64,000 bases of DNA from Gallaecimonas xiamenensis 3-C-1 (GTDB taxonomy: Bacteria > Pseudomonadota > Gammaproteobacteria > Enterobacterales > Gallaecimonadaceae). A program made the position numbers and the translations under genes. Under the pieces are notes generated by a model. That model was not told the DNA's origin. It did no database searches and saw only the letters and a list, made by a program, of their open reading frames with translations. Location of the stretch: positions 124,001 to 188,000 of the forward strand of contig NZ_AMRI01000001.1 in NCBI RefSeq assembly GCF_000299915.1, read 5' to 3'. Positions 6,998 through 16,483 of this stretch are shown one piece after another (the stretch's first letter is position 1; every line of letters starts with the position of its first letter).

Positions 6998-9900
6998 TGG
7001 GCATTGCCGAGTACGCCATCCGCCACAAGGTGGTGAGCTGGCTCTTTACCCTGGTGCTGCTGGTGGGGGGCATAGTGTCCTTCTTCCGCCTGGGGCAGCT
7101 TGAAGATCCGGAATTTACCATCAAGTCGGCGATGATCATCGCCCAATACCCCGGCGCCTCGCCCCAGCAGGTGGAAGAGGAGCTGACCCTGCCCATAGAG
7201 CAGGCCCTGCAAAACCTGCCGTACGTGGATTATTTAACCTCCATTTCCAGCCAGGGTCTGGCCCAGGTCACGGTGGAGATGAAACCTAAATACCGCAAAA
7301 AGGCCCTGGCGCAGATCTGGGACGAAGTGCGGCGCAAGATGCACGATCTGCAAGGCTCCTTGCCCCCCGGCACGGGCCAGATCATGGTCAAGGATGACTA
7401 TGCCGACGTCTACGGCATGCTGTTTGCCCTGACCGGCGACGGCTACAGCTACCAAGACCTCAAGGACCAGGCCGACTACCTGCGCCGGGAGCTGGTGCTG
7501 GTCAAAGGGGTGGGCAAGGTGCAGCTGGGCGGTGTCCAGCAAGAACAGGTATTCGTGGAGATCTCCAGGGCCAAACTGGCGGCCCTTGGTATCAGCCTGC
7601 AACGGATACTGCAGCTGCTGTCTACCCAGAACTCGGTGAACCCCGGCGGCCATATCCGGGTCGGCGACGAGTACGTGCGCATCTACCCCACCGGGGAGTT
7701 CCAGAGCGTGTCCGACATGGGCCAGTTGCTGATCTCCGAACCCGGTGACGACCAGTTGGTGTACCTGGCGGACGTGGCCCAGATCAGCCGCGCCTTTGCC
7801 GAAGTGCCAAGCCAGCTGTACCGCTTCAACGGCCAGCCGGCCCTGACCCTGGGCATTTCCTTCACCTCTGGTGTAAACGTGGTGGATGTGGGCCGGGCCG
7901 TGGACAAGCGCCTTGTGGAGCTGGACTACCAGCGGCCTGTGGGGATGGCTCTTGCCACCATCTACCACCAGCCCCGGGAAGTGGACAAATCGGTAACCGA
8001 CTTCCTGGTCAACCTGGGGGAAGCGGTGCTGATCGTCATCGTGGTGCTGCTGCTCTTTATGGGCCTGCGCTCGGGCATCCTGATGGGCTTGGTACTGCTG
8101 CTGACCATACTGGGCACCTTTATCGTGATGCGGATGCTGGCCATCGACCTGCAACGGATCTCCCTTGGCGCCCTGATCATCGCCCTTGGCATGCTGGTGG
8201 ATAACGCCATCGTCGTTACCGAAGGGGTGCTTATCGGCATACAGCGGGGCCAAACCCGGGTGCAGGCGGCGGCCAATATCGTCAACCAGACCAAGTGGCC
8301 ACTGCTGGGGGCCACCGTTATCGCTATCGCCGCCTTTGCCCCCATTGGCTTGTCGGAAGATGCCACCGGTGAATACTGCGGTACCCTCTTTAGCGTGCTG
8401 CTGATCTCGCTGTTTTTAAGCTGGATCACCGCCATCACCCTGACCCCTTTTTACTGCTACCTATTCTTCAAGGAAGGCCAGGGCCAGGGGACTGAACCCC
8501 AGGACCCCTACAAGGGGGCCTTCTACCAGGGCTACAAGGGCTTCTTGTTGCTGTGCGTGCGCCACCGGGTGCTGACCCTACTGGCGATGCTGGCCCTGCT
8601 GGTGGGCGCTTTGGCCGGTTTTGGCAAGGTCAAGCAGGCCTTCTTCCCACCGTCCAACACCCCCATGTTCCTGGTGGATTACTGGCTGCCCCAGGGGAGC
8701 GATATCCGTGCCACCCGCGACGCCGTGGCCCGCCTTGAGGGCCAATTGCTGGCCATCGACGGGGTAGCGCAGGTCACTTCTACCGTTGGCCAGGGGGCCC
8801 AGCGCTTTATGCTGACCTACAGCCCGGAAAAGCAGTACGGCTCCTACGGCCAGCTGCTGGTGAAGGTCACCGACCTCGACGCCATGGGCGCCGTTGTCGA
8901 CCAGACCCGGGATCTCTTGGAACAAACGCACCCGGCGGCCTTTGCCAAGGTCAAACGGATGATGATAGGGCCCAGCCCCAAGGCGTCCATCGAGGCGCGC
9001 TTCTCGGGGCCCGATCCCAAGACCTTGCGCCAGTTGGCCAGCCAAGCCGAGGCCCTGCTCAACCAGACCCCAGGGGTCAGCGACGTACGCCACGACTGGC
9101 GCCAGCCGGAAAAGGTGATAAGGCCGCAGTTTGCCGAGGCCCAGGCCCGCCGGGCCGGCATCAGCCGCCAGGATTTGGACGATGTGCTGGCCATGAACTT
9201 CTCCGGCAAGACGGTGGGCCTGTATCGGGACGGCTCGCAGCTGCTGCCCATCATGGTGCGCCCCCCCGCCAGCGAACGCCTGGAGGCGGACAACCTGCAA
9301 AACGTCCAGGTGTGGAGCCCGGTCTTTAACCGCTACCTGCCCATCAACCAGGTGGTGTCGGACTTCAAGACCGAATGGGAAGACGCCCTTTTGATGCGCC
9401 GCGACCGCAAGCGCACCATCACGGTGGAAGCCGAACCGGCCCTGGACGGGGACGAAACCGCCGCCCAGCTGCTGGCCAGGGTGCGCCCGGCCATCGAAGG
9501 CATTGCCTTGCCTCCCGGTTACGAGCTGGAGTGGGGCGGTGAATATGAAAAATCCCACGACGCCCAGCAGAGCCTCTTTTCGAGCCTGCCTCTGGGCTAC
9601 CTGTTCATGTTTATCATCACCATCTTCCTGTTCGACTCGGTGCGCCAGCCATTGGTGATCTGGCTGACGGTGCCCCTGGCGCTGATCGGTGTCACCACCG
9701 GCCTGCTGCTGATGAACGCCCCCTTTGGCTTTATGGCGCTGCTGGGCTTTTTGTCCCTCACCGGCATGCTGATTAAAAACGGCATAGTGCTGGTGGAGCA
9801 GATAAAGCTGGAGTTCGAACAGGGCCGCCAGGGCTTGGACGCCGTGGTGGAAGCGGCGGTGAGCCGGGTCCGGCCGGTGTGCATGGCGGCCGCCACGACC

Positions 9901-10050
9901 ATCCTTGGCATGATCCCCCTGCTGTTTGATGCCTTCTTCGAGTCGATGGCGGTGGTGATCATGTTCGGCCTGGGTTTTGCCACCGTGCTGACCCTTATCG
10001 TGGTACCGGTGTTGTATACCCTCTTTTACCGCATACCCGCCAAAGGCTGA
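6997..10050 (+). CDS. RND efflux pump, inner-membrane transporter subunit
   Basis: Proton-driven RND exporter of 1017 residues with twelve expected membrane helices and two large periplasmic loops, the usual length for the AcrB/MexK superfamily. Helix 4 reads GMLVDNAIVV with Asp402 and Asn403 where AcrB has an Asp-Asp pair. Helix 10 has GMLIKNGIVLVEQ with the relay lysine at 927. Only one of the two helix-4 carboxylates is kept, as in several RND branches outside AcrB. The start overlaps the adaptor stop (TGATG), so translation is coupled. An adjacent GTG at 6994 is possible. The substrate is unknown. A GC-rich hairpin follows. Confidence 0.94.
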   Translation: MGIAEYAIRHKVVSWLFTLVLLVGGIVSFFRLGQLEDPEFTIKSAMIIAQYPGASPQQVEEELTLPIEQALQNLPYVDYLTSISSQGLAQVTVEMKPKYRKKALAQIWDEVRRKMHDLQGSLPPGTGQIMVKDDYADVYGMLFALTGDGYSYQDLKDQADYLRRELVLVKGVGKVQLGGVQQEQVFVEISRAKLAALGISLQRILQLLSTQNSVNPGGHIRVGDEYVRIYPTGEFQSVSDMGQLLISEPGDDQLVYLADVAQISRAFAEVPSQLYRFNGQPALTLGISFTSGVNVVDVGRAVDKRLVELDYQRPVGMALATIYHQPREVDKSVTDFLVNLGEAVLIVIVVLLLFMGLRSGILMGLVLLLTILGTFIVMRMLAIDLQRISLGALIIALGMLVDNAIVVTEGVLIGIQRGQTRVQAAANIVNQTKWPLLGATVIAIAAFAPIGLSEDATGEYCGTLFSVLLISLFLSWITAITLTPFYCYLFFKEGQGQGTEPQDPYKGAFYQGYKGFLLLCVRHRVLTLLAMLALLVGALAGFGKVKQAFFPPSNTPMFLVDYWLPQGSDIRATRDAVARLEGQLLAIDGVAQVTSTVGQGAQRFMLTYSPEKQYGSYGQLLVKVTDLDAMGAVVDQTRDLLEQTHPAAFAKVKRMMIGPSPKASIEARFSGPDPKTLRQLASQAEALLNQTPGVSDVRHDWRQPEKVIRPQFAEAQARRAGISRQDLDDVLAMNFSGKTVGLYRDGSQLLPIMVRPPASERLEADNLQNVQVWSPVFNRYLPINQVVSDFKTEWEDALLMRRDRKRTITVEAEPALDGDETAAQLLARVRPAIEGIALPPGYELEWGGEYEKSHDAQQSLFSSLPLGYLFMFIITIFLFDSVRQPLVIWLTVPLALIGVTTGLLLMNAPFGFMALLGFLSLTGMLIKNGIVLVEQIKLEFEQGRQGLDAVVEAAVSRVRPVCMAAATTILGMIPLLFDAFFESMAVVIMFGLGFATVLTLIVVPVLYTLFYRIPAKG

Positions 10051-10055
10051 GCCTT

Positions 10056-10087
10056 GGGCCCGGCTTGGCCGGGCCCATTCATTTTTG
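10056..10087 (+). terminator. Possible terminator after the RND operon
   Basis: GGGCCCGGC-TTG-GCCGGGCCC hairpin; the T run (ATTCATTTTT) is displaced by several bases, so efficiency is uncertain. Confidence 0.5.
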
Positions 10088-10199
10088 TAAAAATCCCCTT
10101 GTCTTTGAATGTTTTAACTTTGTCACTAAAAGCCCTATATCGGCTTGTGCTAAGGCAAGGGCCTTGCAAGAATACGGGTCCATTGAGGACGTCGGAGCA

Positions 10200-12305
10200 G
10201 TGAACCCCCTTATGCAAGGCACCTATGATTTGGCCCTGGTAGCCCTGTCTTATTTTGTGGCGGTGATGGCGTCCTTTACGGCTTTGGACCTGGCCGGCCG
10301 GGTAAGGGCCACCAAAACCGCCCTGGCCCGGCGCCTTTGGCTGTGGGGTGGCGGTTTTGCCATGGGCACCGGTATCTGGGCCATGCACTTTATCGGCATG
10401 CTGGCCCTGACCCTGCCCATGCAGATGGGCTATGACCTGCCCATTACCCTGGCGTCCATGCTGGCCGCCGTCGGTGCCTCCGTGCTGGCCCTTAAGATAG
10501 TCAATGTCGGCAAGCTGACCCATGCCCGCCTGGGCCTGGGGGGGCTGGCCATGGGGATTGGCATCTGCATCATGCACTACGTGGGCATGGCCGCCATGGA
10601 GATGGAGCCGCCGATCCGCTACCAGATGGGGCTGTTCCTGGCGTCGGTGCTGGTGGCGATCAGCGCCTCTGTGGCGGCCTTGTGGCTGGCTTTTAACCTC
10701 AATCCCAACAGGGACAGGTCACCCTGGTGGCAGCGGCTGTTGGCCGCCCTGGTAATGGGGGTGGCCATCTGCGGTATGCACTATACCGGCATGGCGGCGG
10801 CCATAATGCCGGAGCACGGCATGACCATGGAGGCCAGCGCCCTGTCGCCGGTGCAGTTGTCGGTGACCATAGCCCTGGTGGCCGGCTGCATCATGTTTAC
10901 CAGCCTTATCCTGTCGGTGTATGACGCCCACCTGGCATCCCGCAATGCCCGCCTGGCCGACTCCCTGCAAAAAGCCAATGCCGAACTGCAAGCCATGGTG
11001 CTGCACGATCCTTTGACCCGCTTGCCCAACCGCCTGCTGTTTGAAGACCGGCTGGATAAGATCCTGGCCTGGGCCCGGCGCCAGCAACAGCCCTTTGGGG
11101 TGTTCTTCGTGGACCTGGACAGGTTCAAGAACGTCAACGACAGCCTGGGGCACCACGTGGGGGACGCCCTTATCAAAGCGGCGGCCCAGCGCATCCAGCA
11201 GAGCCTGGGGGAAAACTACCTGGTGGCCAGGGTCGGCGGCGACGAATTCATGGTGCTGACCCCAACGGGTACCGACAAGGACGAATGTGTGGTGATGGCC
11301 AGCCGTGTGGTCGAGGCCATGGCCGGTGCTTTTGACCTGGACGGTCATGAAGTGCGCATTTCGTCCAGCGTCGGAGTAAGCCTCTATCCGGCCAACGGCA
11401 TCGACAAGCACGAACTGATGATCCATGCCGACGCCGCCATGTACCACGCCAAGGCGGCGGGGCGAAACAACCTGCAGTTTTTCGAGCAAGGCATGTTGTC
11501 GGCGGCCGAGCAGCTCAACAACCTGGAAAAACGCCTGCGCCAAGCTCTGGAGCAGGGGGAGCTGTCTTTGGCCTACCAGCCCAAGATCGCCACCGACGAC
11601 AACAGCCTCAAGGGCCTCGAAGCCCTGCTGCGCTGGTACGACGCCGAGCTGGGCACGGTGCCGCCGGACCGCATCATTCCCGTGGCCGAAGACACCGGCC
11701 TTATCCTGCCCTTGGGGGAATGGGTGCTGCGCACCGCCTGTGCCCAGACTGCGGCCTGGCACCGGGAAGGGCGCCTGGCGGTGCCGGTGGCGGTGAATCT
11801 GTCCGCCATCCAGCTCAACCAGCACGATCTGGTGCGTATGGTGCAAAAGATCCTCAACGAGACCGGCCTGGCACCGCAGTTTTTGGAGCTGGAGCTGACC
11901 GAGAGCGCCGTGATGCAAAACCCGGAGCGGGCCAGGGCCATACTTCAGGAGCTTCGAGATCTTGGGGTGGCCATTTCCATCGACGACTTCGGCACCGGCT
12001 ATTCCAACCTGGCCCAGCTAAAACGCTTCCCCATAGACAGGCTTAAAATCGACCGTTCCTTTACCGCCGGCGTCCTCACCGACAGCCAAGATGCCGCTAT
12101 AGTGCAGGCGGTGGTGGCCTTGGCCCACAGCCTGAAATTGGATGTGGTGGCAGAAGGGGTGGAGACCCAGGAACAGCTCGACTTCATCCGGGCCCTCAAT
12201 GGCCAGCAGTATCAGGGGTATCTGTGCTCCAAGGCCCTGGGCGTCAGGGAACTGGAACGCTTTATCGACAGCTGGCAGACCCAGGAAAACACCGTCCCGG
12301 CCTGA
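10200..12305 (+). CDS. MHYT sensor with GGDEF and EAL domains (c-di-GMP turnover)
   Basis: Membrane protein of about 701 residues that can make and degrade cyclic di-GMP. The N-terminal seven-helix MHYT domain holds all three repeats (MHFIGM, MHYVGM, MHYTGM), thought to bind a metal and sense O2, CO or NO. The GGDEF domain keeps RVGGDEF and DLDRFKNVNDSLGH; no RxxD inhibitory site precedes it. The EAL domain keeps EALLRW, ELELTES, IDDFGTGYSNL, LKIDRSF and AEGVET, so both activities look intact. The start is uncertain: GTG 10200 has GAGGA ten bases upstream; ATG 10212 is the alternative. It stands alone, with a terminator behind it. Confidence 0.92.
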   Translation: MNPLMQGTYDLALVALSYFVAVMASFTALDLAGRVRATKTALARRLWLWGGGFAMGTGIWAMHFIGMLALTLPMQMGYDLPITLASMLAAVGASVLALKIVNVGKLTHARLGLGGLAMGIGICIMHYVGMAAMEMEPPIRYQMGLFLASVLVAISASVAALWLAFNLNPNRDRSPWWQRLLAALVMGVAICGMHYTGMAAAIMPEHGMTMEASALSPVQLSVTIALVAGCIMFTSLILSVYDAHLASRNARLADSLQKANAELQAMVLHDPLTRLPNRLLFEDRLDKILAWARRQQQPFGVFFVDLDRFKNVNDSLGHHVGDALIKAAAQRIQQSLGENYLVARVGGDEFMVLTPTGTDKDECVVMASRVVEAMAGAFDLDGHEVRISSSVGVSLYPANGIDKHELMIHADAAMYHAKAAGRNNLQFFEQGMLSAAEQLNNLEKRLRQALEQGELSLAYQPKIATDDNSLKGLEALLRWYDAELGTVPPDRIIPVAEDTGLILPLGEWVLRTACAQTAAWHREGRLAVPVAVNLSAIQLNQHDLVRMVQKILNETGLAPQFLELELTESAVMQNPERARAILQELRDLGVAISIDDFGTGYSNLAQLKRFPIDRLKIDRSFTAGVLTDSQDAAIVQAVVALAHSLKLDVVAEGVETQEQLDFIRALNGQQYQGYLCSKALGVRELERFIDSWQTQENTVPA

Positions 12306-12319
12306 GCCGACGCCAATAG

Positions 12320-12346
12320 AAAAGGGGCCCATCCGGGCCCCTTTTT
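12320..12346 (+). terminator. Rho-independent terminator (serves both converging genes)
   Basis: AAAAGGGGCCC-ATCC-GGGCCCCTTTTT between the c-di-GMP gene and gapA, symmetrical enough to work on both strands. Confidence 0.9.
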
Positions 12347-12362
12347 CGTTCATGGCTTTGCC

Positions 12363-13367
12363 TTATTTGGCGGCCATCATGGCGGTGGCGGTATCGAGCA
12401 TGCGGTTGGAGAAACCCCACTCGTTGTCGTACCAGCTCATCACCTTGACCAACCGGCCCTGGACCTTGGTCTGGGTGGCGTCAAAGTTGGACGAATAGGC
12501 CACGTGGTTAAAGTCCATGGACACCAAAGGCGCAGTGTTGATGGCCAGTACCTGGCTCAGGGCGCCGTGGCTGGCCGCCTCGGACAAAATGGCGTTCACT
12601 TCTTCCACCGTGGTGTCGCGGTTGGCCACGAAAGTCAGGTCCACCAAGGAGACGTTGATGGTGGGTACCCGCACCGCCATGCCGTCAAACTTGCCCTTAA
12701 GGGCCGGTACTACCAGGCCGACAGCCGCAGCGGCGCCAGTTTTGGTGGGGATCATGTTCATGGCAGCGGCGCGGGCCCGGTGCAGATCCTTGTGGTAGAC
12801 GTCACTGAGGCGCTGGTCGTTGGTGTAGGCGTGAATGGTGGTCATTAGCCCAGACTCGATACCAAGGGCGTCGTTCAGGGGCTTGGCAATGGGGGCCAGA
12901 CAGTTGGTGGTGCAGGAGGCGTTGGAGACAATCTTCATGTCGGCGGTCAGGCTGTCGTGGTTGACACCGTAAACGATGGTGGCATCTACGTCCTTACCGG
13001 GAGCGGAGATCAACACCTTCTTGGCACCGGCCTTGAGGTGGGCACCGGCGCTTTCACCTGTGGTGAAAAGCCCGGTACATTCGAATACCACGTCGATATC
13101 CAATTGGCCCCAGGGCAGTTTGGCCGGGTCGCGCTCACTGTAGATGGCGATGCGCTTGTCGTTGATGTACAGGGCCTGCTCGTCATAGCTGACCTTGGCG
13201 TTGAAGCGGCCATGTACGGTATCGTACTGAGTCAGGTGGGCATTGATGTGGGCGTCGCCCAGGTCGTTGATGGCGACGATCTCGATGTCGTAAGCCTTTT
13301 CGCTTTCGAACAAGGCGCGCAGTATGTTGCGACCGATGCGTCCATAACCGTTGATGGCAACCCGCAT
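12363..13367 (-). CDS. gapA: Type I glyceraldehyde-3-phosphate dehydrogenase
   Basis: Glycolytic/gluconeogenic enzyme of 334 residues that oxidises glyceraldehyde 3-phosphate to 1,3-bisphosphoglycerate. Seen: the Rossmann motif [10 protein letters not shown] at the start; Asp35, the residue that selects NAD over NADP; the catalytic SNASCTTNC with Cys152; and TTIHAYTND with His179. The C-terminal [12 protein letters not shown] is standard. AAAGGA eight bases before ATG sets the start. Erythrose-4-phosphate dehydrogenase is a close relative, but the GAPDH-type loop around [11 protein letters not shown] favours GAPDH. It is monocistronic. A 7-base inverted repeat lies in its 5' region. A second, longer GAPDH follows 1.6 kb away. 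Confidence 0.93.
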   Translation of the reverse strand: MRVAINGYGRIGRNILRALFESEKAYDIEIVAINDLGDAHINAHLTQYDTVHGRFNAKVSYDEQALYINDKRIAIYSERDPAKLPWGQLDIDVVFECTGLFTTGESAGAHLKAGAKKVLISAPGKDVDATIVYGVNHDSLTADMKIVSNASCTTNCLAPIAKPLNDALGIESGLMTTIHAYTNDQRLSDVYHKDLHRARAAAMNMIPTKTGAAAAVGLVVPALKGKFDGMAVRVPTINVSLVDLTFVANRDTTVEEVNAILSEAASHGALSQVLAINTAPLVSMDFNHVAYSSNFDATQTKVQGRLVKVMSWYDNEWGFSNRMLDTATAMMAAK

Positions 13368-13384
13368 GATAATGTCCTTTCTGC

Positions 13385-13412
13385 ATTTACTGGTGATTTG
13401 GTAGTAAATTTA
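13385..13412. promoter_or_regulatory. Inverted repeat between gapA and msrB
   Basis: ATTTACT-N11-AGTAAAT (13385-13409), overlapping the palindrome GTAAATTTAC, in the AT-rich divergent spacer. It could be an operator or simply promoter sequence. Confidence 0.35.
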
Positions 13413-13492
13413 CAGAAAGGCCGCCATTTAGCAAGAGCGCCTGGCCATTTATCCGGGCGATATGAAATTTAATTACATAAAAGGGGTGTTTT

Positions 13493-13870
13493 ATGAGCAA
13501 GGACGGATGGAAAGGTCCCCTGAGCGAGGCCGCCGAGGCGGTAACCCAGCAAGGGGCCACCGAACGGCCCTTTAGCGGCCAATACCTCTATGAAGAAGGG
13601 CAGGGCACCTATCACTGCGTGGTCTGCGGCCAGGCCCTGTTTTTGTCGGACAGTAAATTCGATGCCGGGTGTGGCTGGCCGTCCTTTTTCGAAGCGGCCA
13701 GCCCCGGCGCCATCCGCTATCTGCAGGACAACAGCCATGGCATGGTGCGCGTGGAGATCCGTTGCAGCCAGTGCGACGCCCATCTTGGCCATGTCTTTGA
13801 CGACGGACCGGCCCCCACCCACAAGCGCTATTGCCTCAATTCGGTGGCCATGGATTTCGAGCCGGCCTAA
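13493..13870 (+). CDS. msrB: Peptide-methionine (R)-S-oxide reductase MsrB
   Basis: Cytosolic repair enzyme of 125 residues reducing the R form of methionine sulfoxide in proteins. The full SelR fold is visible: two zinc CxxC pairs (Cys42/45 and 91/94), GCGWPSF, and the catalytic cysteine in RYCLNS at about residue 114. It is the common cysteine type, not a selenoprotein. ATG 13493 follows AAAAGGGG. It is divergent from gapA and ends in a terminator shared with the converging DUF2989 gene. Confidence 0.95.
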   Translation: MSKDGWKGPLSEAAEAVTQQGATERPFSGQYLYEEGQGTYHCVVCGQALFLSDSKFDAGCGWPSFFEAASPGAIRYLQDNSHGMVRVEIRCSQCDAHLGHVFDDGPAPTHKRYCLNSVAMDFEPA

Positions 13871-13874
13871 CAAA

Positions 13875-13900
13875 AAGCCCTGCGATGCAGGGATTTTTTT
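13875..13900. terminator. Rho-independent terminator between msrB and the DUF2989 gene
   Basis: AAAGCCCTGC-GAT-GCAGGG then seven T. The T run overlaps the stop region of the converging lipoprotein gene. Confidence 0.88.
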
Positions 13901-14709
13901 CAGCGATTGTCCAATATGGCCATGGCCGTTTTGAACTGGTTTTTCTCGATGGCCTTTTCGATGGCTTTGGCCTTGTCCTGCAAGTCGTCCAGTAGGCTCT
14001 GGTCACGCCCCAGCAGCATTTCCAGGGCGCCGGTGTCGATATTGACTCCTTTGTCTGCAGCCACTTTGCTCCAAAGATAGGCCTCCTGGTAGTGGCGCAG
14101 CTGCTGGGACAGGGTGGCCAGGGTCTGGTAGATCTCCGGGTCCACCTTGTCGTCTTCACGGGGTAGGGCCAGGCCCTCCAGGAGCAGCTGTACCGTTTTT
14201 GCCTTGTTGGTCTTGGCGTAGTGGCCGGCCAACATGCTCTTGAGTTCCAGGGTGTTGAAGGCGCCGGTGCCTTCTTTGGCCAAAAAGGCCTGCAGGGCCC
14301 GGTTATCCCCAAAGCGGGTATAGCGGTAATAGAGCAGGTGTAGCTCGTCGGCATTCTTGATCTGGGCCTGCAGGGCCTTGAGGGCCACCAGGCTGTTGAT
14401 ATAGGCGGTGCCCCTGTCGCTCTGACGGTCCTTCTGGTTCTTATGGATAACCCCTGAGGCGATGCGGATACATTCGCTGTAGGTTTCGGTGTCTTTGAGC
14501 AGCAGGTACTGCTGGTATTGGAAATCGGTGCCTTTGCCCTGGTCCACTATGTAGCGTTGACGGATAAGCTCCGAGCGCTCGCGCCGGCACCAACCGTCGG
14601 AGTTGAGATCGGAGCACAACTGGGGGTTGTCGCTACAGATGTTGGACAGGGAAGGGTCGCCACCGCAACCGGCCAGTACCAGGGGCAGCAAGCAGAACAG
14701 CTTTTTCAT
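13900..14709 (-). CDS. DUF2989 family lipoprotein
   Basis: A 269-residue predicted lipoprotein of unknown function. MKKLFCLLPLVLAGCGG has a clean lipobox (LAGC, Cys about residue 15). The mature N-terminus carries SNICSDNPQLCSDLNSDGW followed by CRRER, the conserved block I associate with DUF2989 of Shewanella and Vibrio relatives. The rest is helical and tetratricopeptide-like in composition (paired helices, many Ala, Leu and Tyr), so a scaffold role in the envelope is possible. It stands alone between msrB and the long GAPDH gene. Confidence 0.8.
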   Translation of the reverse strand: MKKLFCLLPLVLAGCGGDPSLSNICSDNPQLCSDLNSDGWCRRERSELIRQRYIVDQGKGTDFQYQQYLLLKDTETYSECIRIASGVIHKNQKDRQSDRGTAYINSLVALKALQAQIKNADELHLLYYRYTRFGDNRALQAFLAKEGTGAFNTLELKSMLAGHYAKTNKAKTVQLLLEGLALPREDDKVDPEIYQTLATLSQQLRHYQEAYLWSKVAADKGVNIDTGALEMLLGRDQSLLDDLQDKAKAIEKAIEKNQFKTAMAILDNR

Positions 14710-14950
14710 GGACGCCTTGTCTATATATTCGTTTTTCTTTAATCACGGCAGTGTGGCAATGCCGCAGCCCAGTGGCAACAACCAAAAATGTACCACTTAA
14801 CCGATAATGTGGCGAAAGCGATTGCCCCTGGGGTAAAATTGCGACCGCTTGAGAGGCCAACTTAAAAAAGCCCGCAGGCCCCTACATTTGCGACCAGCTT
14901 ATAAGACCGAGGTCGCCGGCACCCTACGACGTGAAACTAAAGGAAATCCC

Positions 14951-16387
14951 ATGAGCAACACTCAACCGGACATCTATCTGAAGAGCTGGCAAGAGCGTCA
15001 GGAATTGGCCGAACAGATGCAGCCCCTGATCGGTCGCCTGTACCGCAACTACGGCGTCGAGCTGGTGGTTTATGGTAAGCCGTTGCTCAATGCCTCCACC
15101 ATCGACATCATCAAGGCCCACCGTCTGGTGCGCCAGTTCGAAGGTGAAAAGCTGCGTCTGCGCGAGTGCTTCCCCCTGGTTGAAGCCCTGTCCAACATGA
15201 AGCTGGCCCCGGCCCGTATCGACATCGGCAAACTGGCCGTCAACTACCTGAAAAACCACGGCGACAAGACAGTTGACGCCTTCTTGCGCGAAGAACTGAG
15301 CGACATCGTCGACCACGACGACAACATGAAGCCCAAGGACGTGGTGCTGTACGGCTTTGGCCGTATCGGCCGCCTGCTGGCCCGCCTGCTGATTGACCGC
15401 ACCGGTCCCCAGAACAAACTGCGCCTGCGTGCCATCGTGGTTCGTGGCGGCAAGGACGGCGACCTGCAAAAGCGCGCCAGCCTGCTGCGCCGCGACTCCA
15501 TCCACGGTCCCTTCAACGGCTCCATCTGGGTTGACGAAGAAGAATCCGCCATCGTCGCCAACGGTTGCTACATCAAGGTGATCTACGCCAACCAGCCGGA
15601 AGACATCGACTACACCCAATACGGCATCGAAGACGCCCTGGTGATCGACAACACCGGCGTATTCAAGGACGACCAGCTGGCCCGCCACCTGGAAGCCAAA
15701 GGCGCCGGCAAGGTGCTGCTGACCGCCCCCTCCGGCGGTGACATCAAGAACATCGTTTACGGTGTGAACAACGACATGATCGGCACTGATGACAAGATCA
15801 TCTCCGCCGCCTCCTGTACCACCAACGCCATCACCCCCGTGCTCAAGGCCATGAACGACAAGTACGGCATCGACTACGGCCACGTGGAAACCGTTCACTC
15901 CTACACCAACGACCAGAACCTTATCGACAACTACCACAAGGCCGAGCGCCGTGGCCGCAGCGCCCCGCTGAACATGGTGCTGACCAGCACCGGCGCCGCC
16001 AAGGCGGTGTCCAAGGCCCTGCCTGAGCTCAAGGGCAAGTTGACCGGCAACGCCATCCGCGTGCCCACCCCCAACGTGTCCATGGCCATCCTCAACCTGA
16101 CCCTCAAGGGCGAGGTCAGCCGCGAAGAGGTGAACAGCTACCTGAGCGAAACCTCCCTGTTCAGCGACCTGCGTGACCAAATCGACTTCACCACCTCCAC
16201 CGAGATCGTATCGAGCGACCTGGTGGGTTCCCGTTACGCGGGCGTGGTGGACTCTCAGGCCACCCTGGCCCAGGACAACCACGTTGTACTGTACGTCTGG
16301 TACGACAACGAATTCGGTTACTCCTGCCAGGTGGTGCGTGTGGCCCAGGACATGGCCGGCCTCTACTACCCCAGCCTGCCGCGCTAA
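14951..16387 (+). CDS. Long glyceraldehyde-3-phosphate dehydrogenase with N-terminal extension
   Basis: A 478-residue GAPDH homologue with an extra helical N-terminal region of about 128 residues before the Rossmann motif VLYGFGRIGR (133-142). The catalytic centre is intact: AASCTTNAITP with Cys289 and TVHSYTND with His316, and the C-terminus YDNEFGYSCQVVR. The site that is Asp in NAD-specific enzymes lies in VVRGGKDG and holds no Asp at that place, so cofactor preference may differ (inference). AAAGGA before ATG 14951 sets the start. This long form is known from Vibrio, Shewanella and relatives. Codon use is strongly biased and clean, which suggests high expression. A TTCG-loop terminator follows. 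Confidence 0.92.
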   Translation: MSNTQPDIYLKSWQERQELAEQMQPLIGRLYRNYGVELVVYGKPLLNASTIDIIKAHRLVRQFEGEKLRLRECFPLVEALSNMKLAPARIDIGKLAVNYLKNHGDKTVDAFLREELSDIVDHDDNMKPKDVVLYGFGRIGRLLARLLIDRTGPQNKLRLRAIVVRGGKDGDLQKRASLLRRDSIHGPFNGSIWVDEEESAIVANGCYIKVIYANQPEDIDYTQYGIEDALVIDNTGVFKDDQLARHLEAKGAGKVLLTAPSGGDIKNIVYGVNNDMIGTDDKIISAASCTTNAITPVLKAMNDKYGIDYGHVETVHSYTNDQNLIDNYHKAERRGRSAPLNMVLTSTGAAKAVSKALPELKGKLTGNAIRVPTPNVSMAILNLTLKGEVSREEVNSYLSETSLFSDLRDQIDFTTSTEIVSSDLVGSRYAGVVDSQATLAQDNHVVLYVWYDNEFGYSCQVVRVAQDMAGLYYPSLPR

Positions 16388-16403
16388 GCCGGCTTGCTGA
16401 CCT

Positions 16404-16428
16404 AAAGGCGTCTTCGGACGCCTTTTTT
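16404..16428 (+). terminator. Rho-independent terminator after the long GAPDH gene
   Basis: AAAGGCGTC-TTCG-GACGCC with a run of six T. Confidence 0.93.
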
Positions 16429-16483
16429 CATGGCCTGGCATGCTAAGCTAGGCTGTCTCAGGTTTCCCAACAAGGACCCACCC

